Source: Nocardia ninae NBRC 108245 (GTDB lineage Bacteria > Actinomycetota > Actinomycetes > Mycobacteriales > Mycobacteriaceae). Taken from it: 64,000 nucleotides of DNA. Below, one piece after another: positions 35,989 through 44,926 of this stretch (its first letter is position 1; each line of letters starts with the position of its first letter). The notes under the pieces are model-generated. The model worked only from the letters and a program-made list of their open reading frames with translations. It was not told where the DNA came from and made no database searches. The stretch spans positions 1 to 64,000 of the forward strand of contig NZ_BJXA01000048.1 of NCBI RefSeq assembly GCF_007990755.1. Direction: 5' to 3'. The translations under genes were made by a program, and so were the position numbers.

Positions 35989-36291
35989 TTCAAGCCAGGC
36001 GTGACCCTCGAGACGATCAACCCGTACCTGCCCGAGGAGGTCGCCAATGTGTGGCGGCTGTGGAAGGCTGGCATCGTGCGGGAGAACTACGCGCGCGCCG
36101 ACGAACCCGGCGTGGTGATTGTGTTCGAGGTGGACAGCGTCGAAGAAGCGCAAGAGTATGTCGCCGACTTCCCGCTCACCAAGGCGGGTTACCTGGAGTG
36201 GACCTACGTTCCGGTCCAGGCGCCGCTGCCGCTGGAGGCGCTGATGGATCCGAAAGTCGACGTCGCCGAGCCCTACGACCGGACCAAGTAA
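35989..36291 (+). pseudogene. Muconolactone isomerase/YciI-like gene lacking its 5' end
   Basis: About 101 codons of a small ferredoxin-like-fold protein are preserved (FKPGVTLETINPYLPEEVAN, IVFEVDSVEEAQEYVADFPL, TKAGYLEWTYVPVQAPLPLE). The usual start strand (roughly the first 8-12 residues) is missing and no ATG/GTG/TTG with a ribosome-binding site lies at the homology start. The open frame runs back to GTG 35848, but those ~47 codons are antisense to the HxlR remnant. It might be expressed as a fusion. The isochorismatase-like gene follows 10 bp later. Confidence 0.65.
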
Positions 36292-36301
36292 GGACGCAGC
36301 C

Positions 36302-36943
36302 GTGCGCAATGCCTTCGGCCTCAGCATTCCGCAAACCGTCGCCGACGCCTGCGATCCCAGGCGGATCGCGGTAGTGATCTACGACATGCAGGTGGGCATC
36401 GTTGGACAGATCGCCGACGGTGACAAGATCGTGCGCGCCTGTGTGCAACTCCGAGATGCCGCGCGCGCCGGTGGTTTTCGGGTCTTCTACACCCGGCACA
36501 TGTCGCTGCCGATCGCCGCGTCCGGCGTCGCGCAGCTGCGGACCGCCATGCAATGGCAGCGGGTGGACGACCCGAACGAGCTGCGCTCCAGCTTCCCGCA
36601 GGGCTCGCCGCAATACCAGCTCATCCCGGAGCTGACACCCGACGCCGACGAGATGGTCTTCGACAAGATCACCATGTCCGCGTTCGCGGCGACACCGCTC
36701 GATATCGCGTTGCGCGACTGCGGGATCGACAGCTACGCCATCGCGGGCATCGCCATGGAGGTCGGCATCGAACCCACGGTCCGGCACAGCCTGGACCTCG
36801 GGTATCTGCCGATCATAGTCACCGACGCGTGCGGGGCCGGGCATCCCGAGGCGGCCGAAAGAGCCTACGCGACATTGGAATTCGCGGGCGGCTCGCTCAC
36901 CACCGATACCGCCGCCCTGGTCGAGCTGATGACGCCGCGCTGA
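36302..36943 (+). CDS. Isochorismatase-fold cysteine hydrolase homologue without the usual Cys
   Basis: The 213-residue protein has the isochorismatase-like fold: VVIYDMQVGI with the catalytic Asp near 30, a Lys in VFDKITMSAF, and a cis-peptide region followed by the elbow GIAMEVGIEPTVR. At the elbow the nucleophilic Cys expected after V is Gly, so classical amidohydrolase chemistry looks impossible. GTG 36302 follows AAGGA at 7 nt. It probably shared an operon with the truncated isomerase-like gene. Substrate unknown. Confidence 0.85.
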   Translation: MRNAFGLSIPQTVADACDPRRIAVVIYDMQVGIVGQIADGDKIVRACVQLRDAARAGGFRVFYTRHMSLPIAASGVAQLRTAMQWQRVDDPNELRSSFPQGSPQYQLIPELTPDADEMVFDKITMSAFAATPLDIALRDCGIDSYAIAGIAMEVGIEPTVRHSLDLGYLPIIVTDACGAGHPEAAERAYATLEFAGGSLTTDTAALVELMTPR

Positions 36944-37206
36944 CCGCCCGCCGCACCCTCGTGGGCCGTCCGCTGATCTCGAGCGGTGACCGGCAGCTCC
37001 GCGGCAAGTACGGCCGGCTAGCCGCCAGCACAGGTTGAACGCCACACAACCCTTGCTTGCCGTCGTCGGCGGCACCCAGCGGCTGTCGATCGCGCGCACC
37101 CCGGTGGTGGCACCGCTCGGTGCGCAATATGGCTTGGTGGCCTGGGGAATGCGCGAGAGGTACCGGCGGCACGATCAGCAGTCGGAACGCTCGAGCAGAG
37201 AGCGGG

Positions 37207-37485
37207 TTACGCGCTGGTGAGTTCCTGGAACCGGTCGACGAAGACGCGGATCGCCTGCCGGTCTTCGTCGAGCTCGGGACGGTGGCCGTGCTCAGCGGTC
37301 ACCGTCACCGTGCTGCCCGCACGCAGTCGCAGCACATCCCAGCACGATGGCAGTAAGGGTGCATGCACGCTGCGCCCATTGCAGCTGACGGTGATGCGAG
37401 AGGTGTAGCCGATCATCCCGGCGAGGAGCTCTTCGGCGCTCTCGGCCGTGAGTGGACCTGCGATGCGAAACTCTTCGACGTACAT
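37207..37485 (-). CDS. HPr-like small protein without the phospho-histidine
   Basis: The 92-residue protein has the length and pattern of an HPr domain (PLTAESAEELLAGMIGYTSR, ITVSCNGRSVHAPLLPSCWD, VLRLRAGSTVTVTAEHG). The active-site GLHARPA segment is replaced by GPLTAES, so PTS phosphotransfer is unlikely. ATG 37485 has GGAGG 5 nt upstream, much better than the longer frame from 37593. The 263 bp between 36944 and 37206 show no gene. Confidence 0.7.
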   Translation of the reverse strand: MYVEEFRIAGPLTAESAEELLAGMIGYTSRITVSCNGRSVHAPLLPSCWDVLRLRAGSTVTVTAEHGHRPELDEDRQAIRVFVDRFQELTSA

Positions 37486-37591
37486 GGGGCCCTCCAGCGT
37501 TCGCGCCCAGTTTATGCGGTCGATCGTGAACCGCACGAGAACCGCACGGTCGGCACACAGCATCTCCACACGTCCCGCATAGGGTCGGGGC

Positions 37592-38536
37592 ATGCCGAAA
37601 TGGTTGGAGCGGGTGGTGCTCGGGGTGGGTTGGTGCGCGCTGACGGCGGGAGTCGTCGGGGTTGTGCTGCATTTCGGGGCCTGGCAGCAAAAGTTACTGG
37701 TCTTGGTTGCGTCGGGGGCGTCCTATCTGATGGTGGGCGCGCTCGTCGCGCTGGTGTTCTTCCTGATCGCGAAGGGCTGGCGGAGTGCAGGGATAGCCGG
37801 GGTGCTGGTGGGGGTGGTGCTGTGGACGTTGGCACCCGCGTTCCTGCCTGCGGGGCGGGCGGCGAGCGGGCCCGAGGTCACGGTGCTGCAGTCCAACCTG
37901 CTGTTCGGGAAGGCGGACGTCGACGCGGTGGCGCGGGCGGTGCGCGACAACAACGTCGACGTGCTGACCGTGAACGAGCTGACCAACGCCGCCGTAGACC
38001 GGCTGGCCGCGGCGGAACTCGGTGCGCTGCTGCCATATTCGTATCTGCAGCCGACCGCCGACGGTGGTGGCGGCACCGGCATCTACAGCCGATACCCGTT
38101 GCGCGACACCAAGAAATACGACGGCTTCATCCTGAACCAGGTGTCCGCGACGATGGAGCATCCCGATCGCGGACCGATCGCGGTGTTCGCATTCCACCCG
38201 ATTCCGCCGCCGATGAACTTCTCGGACTGGCTGGCGGAGATGCGGCGGATCCGCGAAATCCTCGACGCGCAACAGGGACCCGCGATCGTCGGCGCGGATC
38301 TCAACGCGACCCGCGATCACGCGGCGTATCGCGAACTGCTGCACGGTCGCTTCGCCGCCGCGGCCGATCAGGCGGGCGCCGGACTGCTGCTGACGTTCCC
38401 GGACGACCGGCGGTGGGGCCCGATCATCGGCATCGATCACGTCCTGCTCGCCGACGCCACGGCGCAGGAAGTGCGGACGTTCAGCGTCCCCGGCTCCGAT
38501 CATCGCGCCTTGCTCGTGCGCGCTCGGTTGAATTGA
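37592..38536 (+). CDS. Membrane-anchored endonuclease/exonuclease/phosphatase family protein
   Basis: The 314-residue protein has three N-terminal membrane helices (about 8-28, 36-58, 65-87) followed by an EEP domain outside the membrane: VLQSNLLFG, VDVLTVNELTN (metal Glu), GGGTGIYSRYPLRD, PAIVGADLNATRDH and the final GSDHRALLVRARL with Asp-His. Members of this type cleave phosphodiesters; the natural substrate is unknown. ATG 37592 is the start. Confidence 0.9.
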   Translation: MPKWLERVVLGVGWCALTAGVVGVVLHFGAWQQKLLVLVASGASYLMVGALVALVFFLIAKGWRSAGIAGVLVGVVLWTLAPAFLPAGRAASGPEVTVLQSNLLFGKADVDAVARAVRDNNVDVLTVNELTNAAVDRLAAAELGALLPYSYLQPTADGGGGTGIYSRYPLRDTKKYDGFILNQVSATMEHPDRGPIAVFAFHPIPPPMNFSDWLAEMRRIREILDAQQGPAIVGADLNATRDHAAYRELLHGRFAAAADQAGAGLLLTFPDDRRWGPIIGIDHVLLADATAQEVRTFSVPGSDHRALLVRARLN

Positions 38537-38555
38537 GCTCGCGGGCAAGGGTACT

Positions 38556-38576
38556 GCCGATCGGGTAACGATCGGC
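38556..38576 (+). terminator. Small hairpin after the EEP gene
   Basis: GCCGATCG and CGATCGGC form an 8-bp stem around GGTAA, 20 bp after the stop codon. It lacks a T-run, so termination is only suggested by position. Confidence 0.4.
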
Positions 38577-38699
38577 CGTTGGTTGCTACGTGCGCGGGGT
38601 ACTCGGCGATTATCGTGAGAATGCTCGGTGTATCGACAGCTGTACTGCTCCGGGCCCTCGCACGCGTCGGGCGTGCACGGTACTCGGGGAGGCCCGTGG

Positions 38700-40157
38700 A
38701 TGATGAGTACACAACGACTGCGGTTCGGTGCGGTCGCCCTGCTCGCGCTGTTCGGCGCGGTACTGGCCGGCTGCGGGCAGGGCGTGCAGATCCCGCCCAC
38801 CCCGACCACCACTGCGCCATCCACCGAAACCGACTGGGAAGTAGCCGGTTCGATGACGGCCACCGGTCCGAACGGCCCACGCAAGGGTGTGCCGGACGCG
38901 CCGCTCACCGCGATCAACGGTGACGGCGGCAGGTACGACAAGCTCGCGCTCAACTCCCTCGCCGACCTGCAGGAGTTCTGGACGGCGGCGTATCCGGAGA
39001 ACTTTCCGGGCGCCTTTACCCCGGTGTCGGAGTTCTACTCCTGGGACGCGAAGGCGCCCCGGCAGCAGGCGATCGAGTTCTGCGGCGAGAGCACCTATCA
39101 CGTGGTGAACGCCGCCTATTGCAGTGCGGACCACACCATCGGCTGGGACCGCGGCGTGCTGATGCCGGCGGTGGCGGAGAAGTTCGGCGAGATGGCGGTG
39201 GTGATGGTGCTCGCGCACGAATACGGCCACGCCATTCAGCGGCAGGCCAGGCTCGCTGGTCTGCGGACACCGACGCTGGTGCTGGAGCAGCAGGCCGACT
39301 GCCTCGCCGGAGTCTTCTTACGCCATGTGGCCGAAGGGGATTCGGCGCACTTCACCTTGAACACCACCGACGGACTCAACGCCGTCCTCGGTGCCACGGT
39401 AGCCATCCGGGACCAGGATCCGAGCGATCCCAGCAATGCGCACGGGTCGGCGTTCGAGCGGGTGACGGCCGTGCAGATCGGTTATTCCGATGGCGCGCAA
39501 GGCTGTAAGACGCTCACCACGCAGCAGATCGCGCAGCGCCGCGGCAAGTTGCCCGTCACGTTCGAGCCGGGTGAGCAGTTCCTGCCGCAGCTTCCGGTTA
39601 CTGTGCCCTCGCTGCAAAGCGTGAGCCAGGTCCTGAGCAGGATCTTCCCGCTCAGCACGCCACCTCGGTTCGACTACTCGGGGGTGGTGCGGGACTGCTC
39701 GAATGCCACTCCCACCGAACCGGTTTCGTACTGTCCCGGCACGAACACGATCGGCACCGCGGTGCCCGCCCTGGCCAGCCGCGGTGCGCCGACCAAGGAC
39801 GGCCTGGATCCGCTCTCGGCGGCGGTGAACGGCGACTACAACGCCTTCGTCATCTTCGTGTCGCGGTATGTCCTTGCGGTGCAACACGATCGCAAGCTCG
39901 GTTTGACCGGCGCGGAGACCGCGGGGCTGCGCACCGCCTGCCTGTCCGGTGTGGTGACCACCGCGCTCAGCGAGCCGGGCAGCGACCCGCGGCTGTCGGC
40001 GGGCGACCTCGACGAGGCCGTCTCCGAACTGCTGAGCGAGGGACGCACCGCCAGCGACGTCAACGGCAAGGTGGTACCGAGCGGATATCAACGGGTGGAG
40101 GCCTTCCGCACCGGCGTGCTGGAAGGTGAAAAGGCCTGCTTGTCGCGCTACAAGTAA
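38700..40157 (+). CDS. Putative neutral zinc metallopeptidase, lipoprotein
   Basis: The 485-residue protein has a signal sequence with lipobox LAGC (Cys about 24), a Thr/Pro linker, and the zinc motif HEYGH (VMVLAHEYGHAIQ, near 175-187) with a downstream Glu in QQADCLAGVF, typical of neutral zinc metallopeptidases such as YpfJ. A long C-terminal half includes several cysteines. ATG 38700 or the adjacent ATG 38703 follows GGGGAGG. It ends 3 bp before the ribH stop on the other strand. Confidence 0.87.
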   Translation: MMSTQRLRFGAVALLALFGAVLAGCGQGVQIPPTPTTTAPSTETDWEVAGSMTATGPNGPRKGVPDAPLTAINGDGGRYDKLALNSLADLQEFWTAAYPENFPGAFTPVSEFYSWDAKAPRQQAIEFCGESTYHVVNAAYCSADHTIGWDRGVLMPAVAEKFGEMAVVMVLAHEYGHAIQRQARLAGLRTPTLVLEQQADCLAGVFLRHVAEGDSAHFTLNTTDGLNAVLGATVAIRDQDPSDPSNAHGSAFERVTAVQIGYSDGAQGCKTLTTQQIAQRRGKLPVTFEPGEQFLPQLPVTVPSLQSVSQVLSRIFPLSTPPRFDYSGVVRDCSNATPTEPVSYCPGTNTIGTAVPALASRGAPTKDGLDPLSAAVNGDYNAFVIFVSRYVLAVQHDRKLGLTGAETAGLRTACLSGVVTTALSEPGSDPRLSAGDLDEAVSELLSEGRTASDVNGKVVPSGYQRVEAFRTGVLEGEKACLSRYK

Positions 40158-40160
40158 GCG

Positions 40161-40613
40161 CTACACCGGCAGCGATCGCAGCGCGGCCAGGGTGGTCGCC
40201 ACCGCGCGGGCCGCCTCGGCGCCCTTCGTCACGAAGTGCTCGGTGAAGTACGTGACGTGCTCGCTGTGCTCGTGGAAGTGGTGCGGCGTGAGCACCACCG
40301 AGAACACCGGTACGTCGGTGTCCAGCTGCACCCGCATCAGTCCGTCGATCACCGCGGACGCCACGAAGTCGTGCCGGTAGATGCCGCCGTCCACGACCAG
40401 CGCGGCCGCGACGACCGCCGCGTACCTGCCCGAGCGCGCGAGACGCTGGGCGTGCAGCGGGATCTCGAACGCGCCGGGCACCTCGAACATCTCGACGGCG
40501 GCCGGGTCGTAGCCGAGCTCGGCGTACTCGGCGGTGAAGCCCTCGTAGGCCTTGCCGACGATCGAGCTGTGCCAGCTGGCGCGAATGAACGCGACGGATC
40601 CGGTGGTTCCCAT
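40161..40613 (-). CDS. ribH: 6,7-dimethyl-8-ribityllumazine synthase (RibH2-like)
   Basis: The 150-residue enzyme condenses the ribityl pyrimidine with dihydroxybutanone phosphate in riboflavin synthesis. Landmarks are RASWHSSIVGKAYEGF, FEVPGAFEIPLHAQRLA, LVVDGGIYRHDFVASAVIDG and VVLTPHHFHEH with the catalytic His. The FE(V)PGAFEIPL/HHFHEH pattern is nearer the decameric RibH2 type than operonic RibH1. No other rib gene is adjacent, so it may be a second copy. Confidence 0.93.
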   Translation of the reverse strand: MGTTGSVAFIRASWHSSIVGKAYEGFTAEYAELGYDPAAVEMFEVPGAFEIPLHAQRLARSGRYAAVVAAALVVDGGIYRHDFVASAVIDGLMRVQLDTDVPVFSVVLTPHHFHEHSEHVTYFTEHFVTKGAEAARAVATTLAALRSLPV

Positions 40614-40622
40614 CCCCGAATC

Positions 40623-41501
40623 TTACTTACCGGTAACGTGCGCTTCCAGCCAGTCCACCACGTCGCCGAGCACCTTGTCCTTCTCGGGTTCGTTGAAGAT
40701 CTCGTGGTAGAGGCCGTCGTAGCGGATCACGGTGAGATCCTTCGAGCCCGCGCCCCGCTCGATCAGATCGGTGCTGGACGGGGCGGCGATCGCGTCCGCG
40801 GTGCCGTGTAGCGCCAGGACCGGCACCGTGAGTTTCGGCAGCCGCTCTTTGACGAGGAACGTGGTGTTCAGGATCTCGGCGGCGGTGCGGGCGGGCAGCT
40901 TGCCCCGATACACCAGCGGGTCGTTGTCGTAGGCGCGGATCACCTCGGGGTCGCGGCTGATCTGCGACGAATCCAGTTTGAGCACACCGAGATTCGGGGT
41001 CAATCGGGTCAATACCGGGGCGAGCGCGCGTTGCGCGGGGTTACCCGCCGAGATGTCCAGCGGCGGTGCGGAAACCACGATGCCCGCCACATCGATCGGC
41101 CTGCGGGTGGCCAGGTGCAGCACGATCAGGCTGCCCATCGAGTGGCCGACCAGGAAGCGGGGGACGCCGGGGTGTTCGCGGGTCGCGATGTCGAGCATGG
41201 CGGCCACGTTGTCGGCGGCGCCGTCCAGCGAACCGATATTGGCCTTGCTGCCCGCGGACTTGCCGTGGCCGATGTGGTCGAGCGCGTAGACCGCGAACTC
41301 GGCGGCGGCGAGGCGCCGGCCGACATGGGTGTAGCGGCCGGAGTGTTCGGCGACGCCGTGCACGAGGACGATCACGCCGCGTGCGGGGGTGTCGGGGAGC
41401 CAGGCGCGCCAGGCGATGCCGCTGCCGGTGCCGTCGAATCGGCCGGTCCGGGTGTGGATCTGCGGTTCGGCGTCGCCACTGGCCTTCGGCTCGGTCGTCA
41501 T
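40623..41501 (-). CDS. Monoacylglycerol lipase-like alpha/beta hydrolase
   Basis: The 292-residue protein has HGVAEHSGRYTHVGRRL (typical of monoglyceride lipases), the nucleophile elbow GHSMGSL (Ser near 124), Asp in HGTADAIAAP and His in GLYHEIFNEPE. Corresponds to the Rv0183 type, which hydrolyses monoacylglycerols. ATG 41501 overlaps the upstream peptidase stop by 4 bp. It is the third gene of a tightly packed unit with the M20 peptidase and the S15-like hydrolase. Confidence 0.92.
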   Translation of the reverse strand: MTTEPKASGDAEPQIHTRTGRFDGTGSGIAWRAWLPDTPARGVIVLVHGVAEHSGRYTHVGRRLAAAEFAVYALDHIGHGKSAGSKANIGSLDGAADNVAAMLDIATREHPGVPRFLVGHSMGSLIVLHLATRRPIDVAGIVVSAPPLDISAGNPAQRALAPVLTRLTPNLGVLKLDSSQISRDPEVIRAYDNDPLVYRGKLPARTAAEILNTTFLVKERLPKLTVPVLALHGTADAIAAPSSTDLIERGAGSKDLTVIRYDGLYHEIFNEPEKDKVLGDVVDWLEAHVTGK

Positions 41502-42871
41502 GCATCGGCTCCTGTGGTCGGCGCGGGGCCCGACGGCTGCGCGAACTGCGCGATCAGCCGCCGGTTGAACTCGATGAGTCGAGCGTAGTTGACCAGGGAG
41601 AGGCGCTCGTCGGTTCCGTGGATCGATGCGATATCGCGTGCGCCGAGCACGATCGGGGCGAAGTTGCAGCGGGTGCCCGCGAGGTCGTGGTAGTGCCGTG
41701 AGTCGGTGGCGCCGGGCACGATGCCGGTGGTGACGACGACGCCGGGGACGATGGCCCGCGCGATGTCGGCGATCACGTCGAACGCAGGCCCCGGTGCGGC
41801 GTGCACCGTCGGCTCGGACGCCATGCCCTCCGCTTCGATCCGAACACCCTTGTCGCGCACCACCTTCCGGCAATGCGCCAGCACCGACTGGACCGAATCG
41901 CCGGGCAGGATGCGGAAATTGACGAAGGCCTCGGCATGCTGGGGCAGCACATTCGCCTTCACGCCGCCGCGGATCACCGTGGGGGCGGTGGTGGTGCGCA
42001 CCATCGCCTCGGTCTGCGGCCGCATCGCCATCACCCGGGTGACCAGCGGTGCGGCGAGACCGGCCAGGCCGAGCAGCCTGCTGCGCGACGCGGGCATCGC
42101 GTGCCGCAACCTGGCCAGCATGTCGGCGGTCACCGGCGTCATCCGCAACGGCATCGGATGATCCTGGATGCGGCTCACCGCCCGCGCGATCCGGCCGACC
42201 GCGGTCTGCTTGCCCGGCATGGACGAATGTCCGCCGACCTCGCTGACCGACAGTTGCACTGTCGCATAACCCTTCTCGCCGAGCATGATGCTGGCGACCG
42301 GTTGCTCGACCCCCTCGGCGACGCCCTCGGTGATCATGCCGCCCTCGTCGAGCAGCAGGTCGGCCTGTACGCCGTCGCGACGAAGGCGCTCCGCCATGTG
42401 CATCGCGCCGGTGTCGCCGAACACCTCTTCGTCGTGGCCGAAAGCCAGGAAGATGGTGTGCCGCGGGCGAACTCCCGCCGCCAACGCCGACTCGACCGCC
42501 TCCAGGATCGCCAGCAGCCTGCTCTTGTCGTCGATCGCGCCACGGCCCCAGATGAATTCGTCATCGATCACGCCCGCGAACGGCGGATGGGTCCAGCGCT
42601 GGGGGTCGTCCACCGGCACCACGTCCTGGTGGGCGAGCAGGATCGCGGAGACGCGCTCGGGCTCGACGCCGGGCCAGCGGTAGAGCCTGCTGTAGCCGAA
42701 TCGCTCCAGCTCGAGCTCAGCGTGTACCCGCGGAAAAGATTGCTCGAGGTGTGCGGAAAGTTGTACGAAGGCCGCATCGTCGACGTGTTTCGGATCGTCG
42801 GTGGACACGGTGACGCACCGTAATGCGGCGGCGAGGCGCTCTGCGGTGCGGTGGTCGACGGGGTCCGTCAT
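41498..42871 (-). CDS. M20 family metallopeptidase
   Basis: The 457-residue di-zinc peptidase/carboxypeptidase has LLAHQDVVPV and WGRGAIDDKS (first metal and catalytic Asp), FGHDEEVFGDTGA (Glu pair), and the dimerisation lid with VGGHSSMPG. It resembles carboxypeptidase S/PM20D1-like enzymes, which cleave or form N-acyl amino acids; that specificity is inference. ATG 42871 overlaps the upstream gene by ATGA. Confidence 0.9.
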   Translation of the reverse strand: MTDPVDHRTAERLAAALRCVTVSTDDPKHVDDAAFVQLSAHLEQSFPRVHAELELERFGYSRLYRWPGVEPERVSAILLAHQDVVPVDDPQRWTHPPFAGVIDDEFIWGRGAIDDKSRLLAILEAVESALAAGVRPRHTIFLAFGHDEEVFGDTGAMHMAERLRRDGVQADLLLDEGGMITEGVAEGVEQPVASIMLGEKGYATVQLSVSEVGGHSSMPGKQTAVGRIARAVSRIQDHPMPLRMTPVTADMLARLRHAMPASRSRLLGLAGLAAPLVTRVMAMRPQTEAMVRTTTAPTVIRGGVKANVLPQHAEAFVNFRILPGDSVQSVLAHCRKVVRDKGVRIEAEGMASEPTVHAAPGPAFDVIADIARAIVPGVVVTTGIVPGATDSRHYHDLAGTRCNFAPIVLGARDIASIHGTDERLSLVNYARLIEFNRRLIAQFAQPSGPAPTTGADA

Positions 42872-44538
42872 CGGGCACCGGTGCGGTTCGGCAAATTCAT
42901 GGACACCGTCGCATTGTTCAGCATGGCCGGGGCGAGCGGGATGGTCTTCTCGTTTCGCCACTTCACGATGCCCTCGGTCATGCCGCCGACGAGGTCCGGC
43001 GTGCGGGTCCCCGTCAGCAAGGGGAGCTCGATCCGCGCTTCGGTGACGGTGACCTGGGCGAAGGCGGGCGTGTGTGACCAGACGTCGTCGACGACGTCGG
43101 TGACGCGCACGCCGATCCGGTGGCCCGCCGCGATCGGCCAATCCTGGGCCAGCAGGCGGACTTCGGCGGTGTCGCCGCCGACGGGTGCGATGCCGCGGGT
43201 GATGACGGTGGCCTGGTTGTCGGGGGCGATGTCGTAGAGCTCCACCGCGACAGTGGCATTGGCCGGACCGTTCACCCGCAGCGACGCCGACGGCATGCCG
43301 GACAGGTGCTGGGCCTGGGCCAAAGGTTCGGAGACCGACCAGAATTCGCGGTCCGGGCCGGGCAGCAGGCCGCGGTCGGTGTAGCCGCCGGGGCGCAGCT
43401 CGACCGGTATGCGGGCGGCATCAGCAGGCGGCCATGCGGTTTCGGCGCGCCAGTTGCCGTCGAACTGGCCCACCGTGATCCGTGGGCCGGGCACCTGCAC
43501 ATCGCGGCCTGCGACGTGCTTGTCGAAGAAGGCGAGCAGCTCGGTATCGAAATGCGGTGTGCCGCACTTGTCGTGGCAGGTGCGGTGGCCCCACTGGCCG
43601 AACCACGCCTTGTGGTCGCCGGGGCCGAGGCCGTTCCACAGGTCGAACACGCGGTAGGCGCGGGTGTTGTAGTCGACGAAGCCCTGACCGAGGAACAGGG
43701 GAATAGTGTTGCCGCGCAACGGGCCCACCAGATCGCGGTCGCGCCAGAAGGAAGAGTTGCCGTCGTGATTGGTCATGTCGGCCAGGTACTGCTGGTAACA
43801 CTGCATCGGCAGTTGGGCCGCAGCGGCTTGGTATTCGGGTAGATCCTCCGGGCGGGCCGGGGTCGACGCGATCAGCAGGTGCTCCAGTCCGGCGAGATCG
43901 GCTGGGCGTACGCCGTTCTCGGTGATCGGCTTGCCCGAGAACTTCCACGAGATGCCCTGCATGTACAGGTACGAATATGGGTCTACCACCGGTTCGAACG
44001 ACGCGACCGCCGCCAAGCCCTTCGGCTTCGTCGCCAGGCCCATCAAGCCGGTCCACGCCTCGTAGGAGACGCCGAACATGCCGACCTTGCCCGTGGACCA
44101 CGGTTGGTTCGCGGCCCACTCCACCGCGGTCGCGACGTCGGATCGTTCGCCGGGGCCGCCGAAATCCGGGCAGCCGGTAGAGCCGCCGAAACCGCGCAGA
44201 TCGACGACCACATAGGTGTAGCCGGCGCGCAGGAACATGTCCGCCTGCAGGTTGTCGGTGGACGGGCCGCCGCGCAGCCGGGGCTCACTCAGATACGCCA
44301 GGTGGGCACGGTACGGACTGACGGTGAGGACGACTGGCGTGCGCACGTCGTCGGCGATGCCCGCCGGACGCAGAATGTCCGCGTGCAGCCGAGTGCCGTC
44401 CGGCGCATCGAGAAACGCCTGCCGCCACTGGAACGGCTCCGACAGCGGCTCCGCCCCCGCCGTCACCGGCGTGGTCACAGCCAACAGCAGCAACAGCCCG
44501 CACAAGGCGCGCACCAGGACCGTTCGTTCGCTCACCAT
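42868..44538 (-). CDS. Exported CocE/NonD (S15 family) hydrolase
   Basis: The 556-residue protein has a signal peptide (VLVRALCGLLLLLAVTTPVT, ending near AGAEP), a CocE-type alpha/beta hydrolase domain (VVVDLRGFGGSTGCPD; nucleophile GVSYEAWTG near Ser 157) and a C-terminal jelly-roll domain (VTEARIELPLLTG). Family members are X-Pro dipeptidyl peptidases or esterases. ATG 44538. It is first in the three-gene unit, and the enzymes could process peptides or acylated amino acids stepwise from outside to inside. Confidence 0.88.
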   Translation of the reverse strand: MVSERTVLVRALCGLLLLLAVTTPVTAGAEPLSEPFQWRQAFLDAPDGTRLHADILRPAGIADDVRTPVVLTVSPYRAHLAYLSEPRLRGGPSTDNLQADMFLRAGYTYVVVDLRGFGGSTGCPDFGGPGERSDVATAVEWAANQPWSTGKVGMFGVSYEAWTGLMGLATKPKGLAAVASFEPVVDPYSYLYMQGISWKFSGKPITENGVRPADLAGLEHLLIASTPARPEDLPEYQAAAAQLPMQCYQQYLADMTNHDGNSSFWRDRDLVGPLRGNTIPLFLGQGFVDYNTRAYRVFDLWNGLGPGDHKAWFGQWGHRTCHDKCGTPHFDTELLAFFDKHVAGRDVQVPGPRITVGQFDGNWRAETAWPPADAARIPVELRPGGYTDRGLLPGPDREFWSVSEPLAQAQHLSGMPSASLRVNGPANATVAVELYDIAPDNQATVITRGIAPVGGDTAEVRLLAQDWPIAAGHRIGVRVTDVVDDVWSHTPAFAQVTVTEARIELPLLTGTRTPDLVGGMTEGIVKWRNEKTIPLAPAMLNNATVSMNLPNRTGAR

Positions 44539-44926
44539 AGGACTATCGAGTGTGCCCGGACGACCGTCCAGCCCCTGGAACCGGGGTGGTCTGTTGGTGG
44601 GGGTCCCCGAGGAGCGCAGCCGATGCGGTTTGTCGGATGGCCGGTGCAGCTGTGGGCGGCGGTCCACCAGGTCGCCACCTCGGTCCGGGGCGGAGTCTCA
44701 GTAGCTACACGGTCGCGCCGGGTGGCGTTGCCGGTCGGGCTGTGCGCGTTGCGGTTGCGGAATGCCGGGCTACCTCGGGTGGCCTGCTGGAGTCTCGGCG
44801 GCCGGCAAGCACGATGTGGGCGTGCTGGCTGGGGTCGGCACTCCTCTGGCGCCGGCGCCCGAGGTGTTGCCAATCCGCCGGGCGGGCGCCATGCCGTGTT
44901 CACTCCGGGCCGCCAGCATGGGCCAT
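44539..44926. other. Divergent intergenic region without a clear gene
   Basis: This 388-bp gap between the exported hydrolase and the DMT-type transporter must hold both promoters. I see no convincing coding frame, terminator or repeat array. Frames crossing it lack ribosome-binding sites and change composition at the real starts. Confidence 0.5.
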
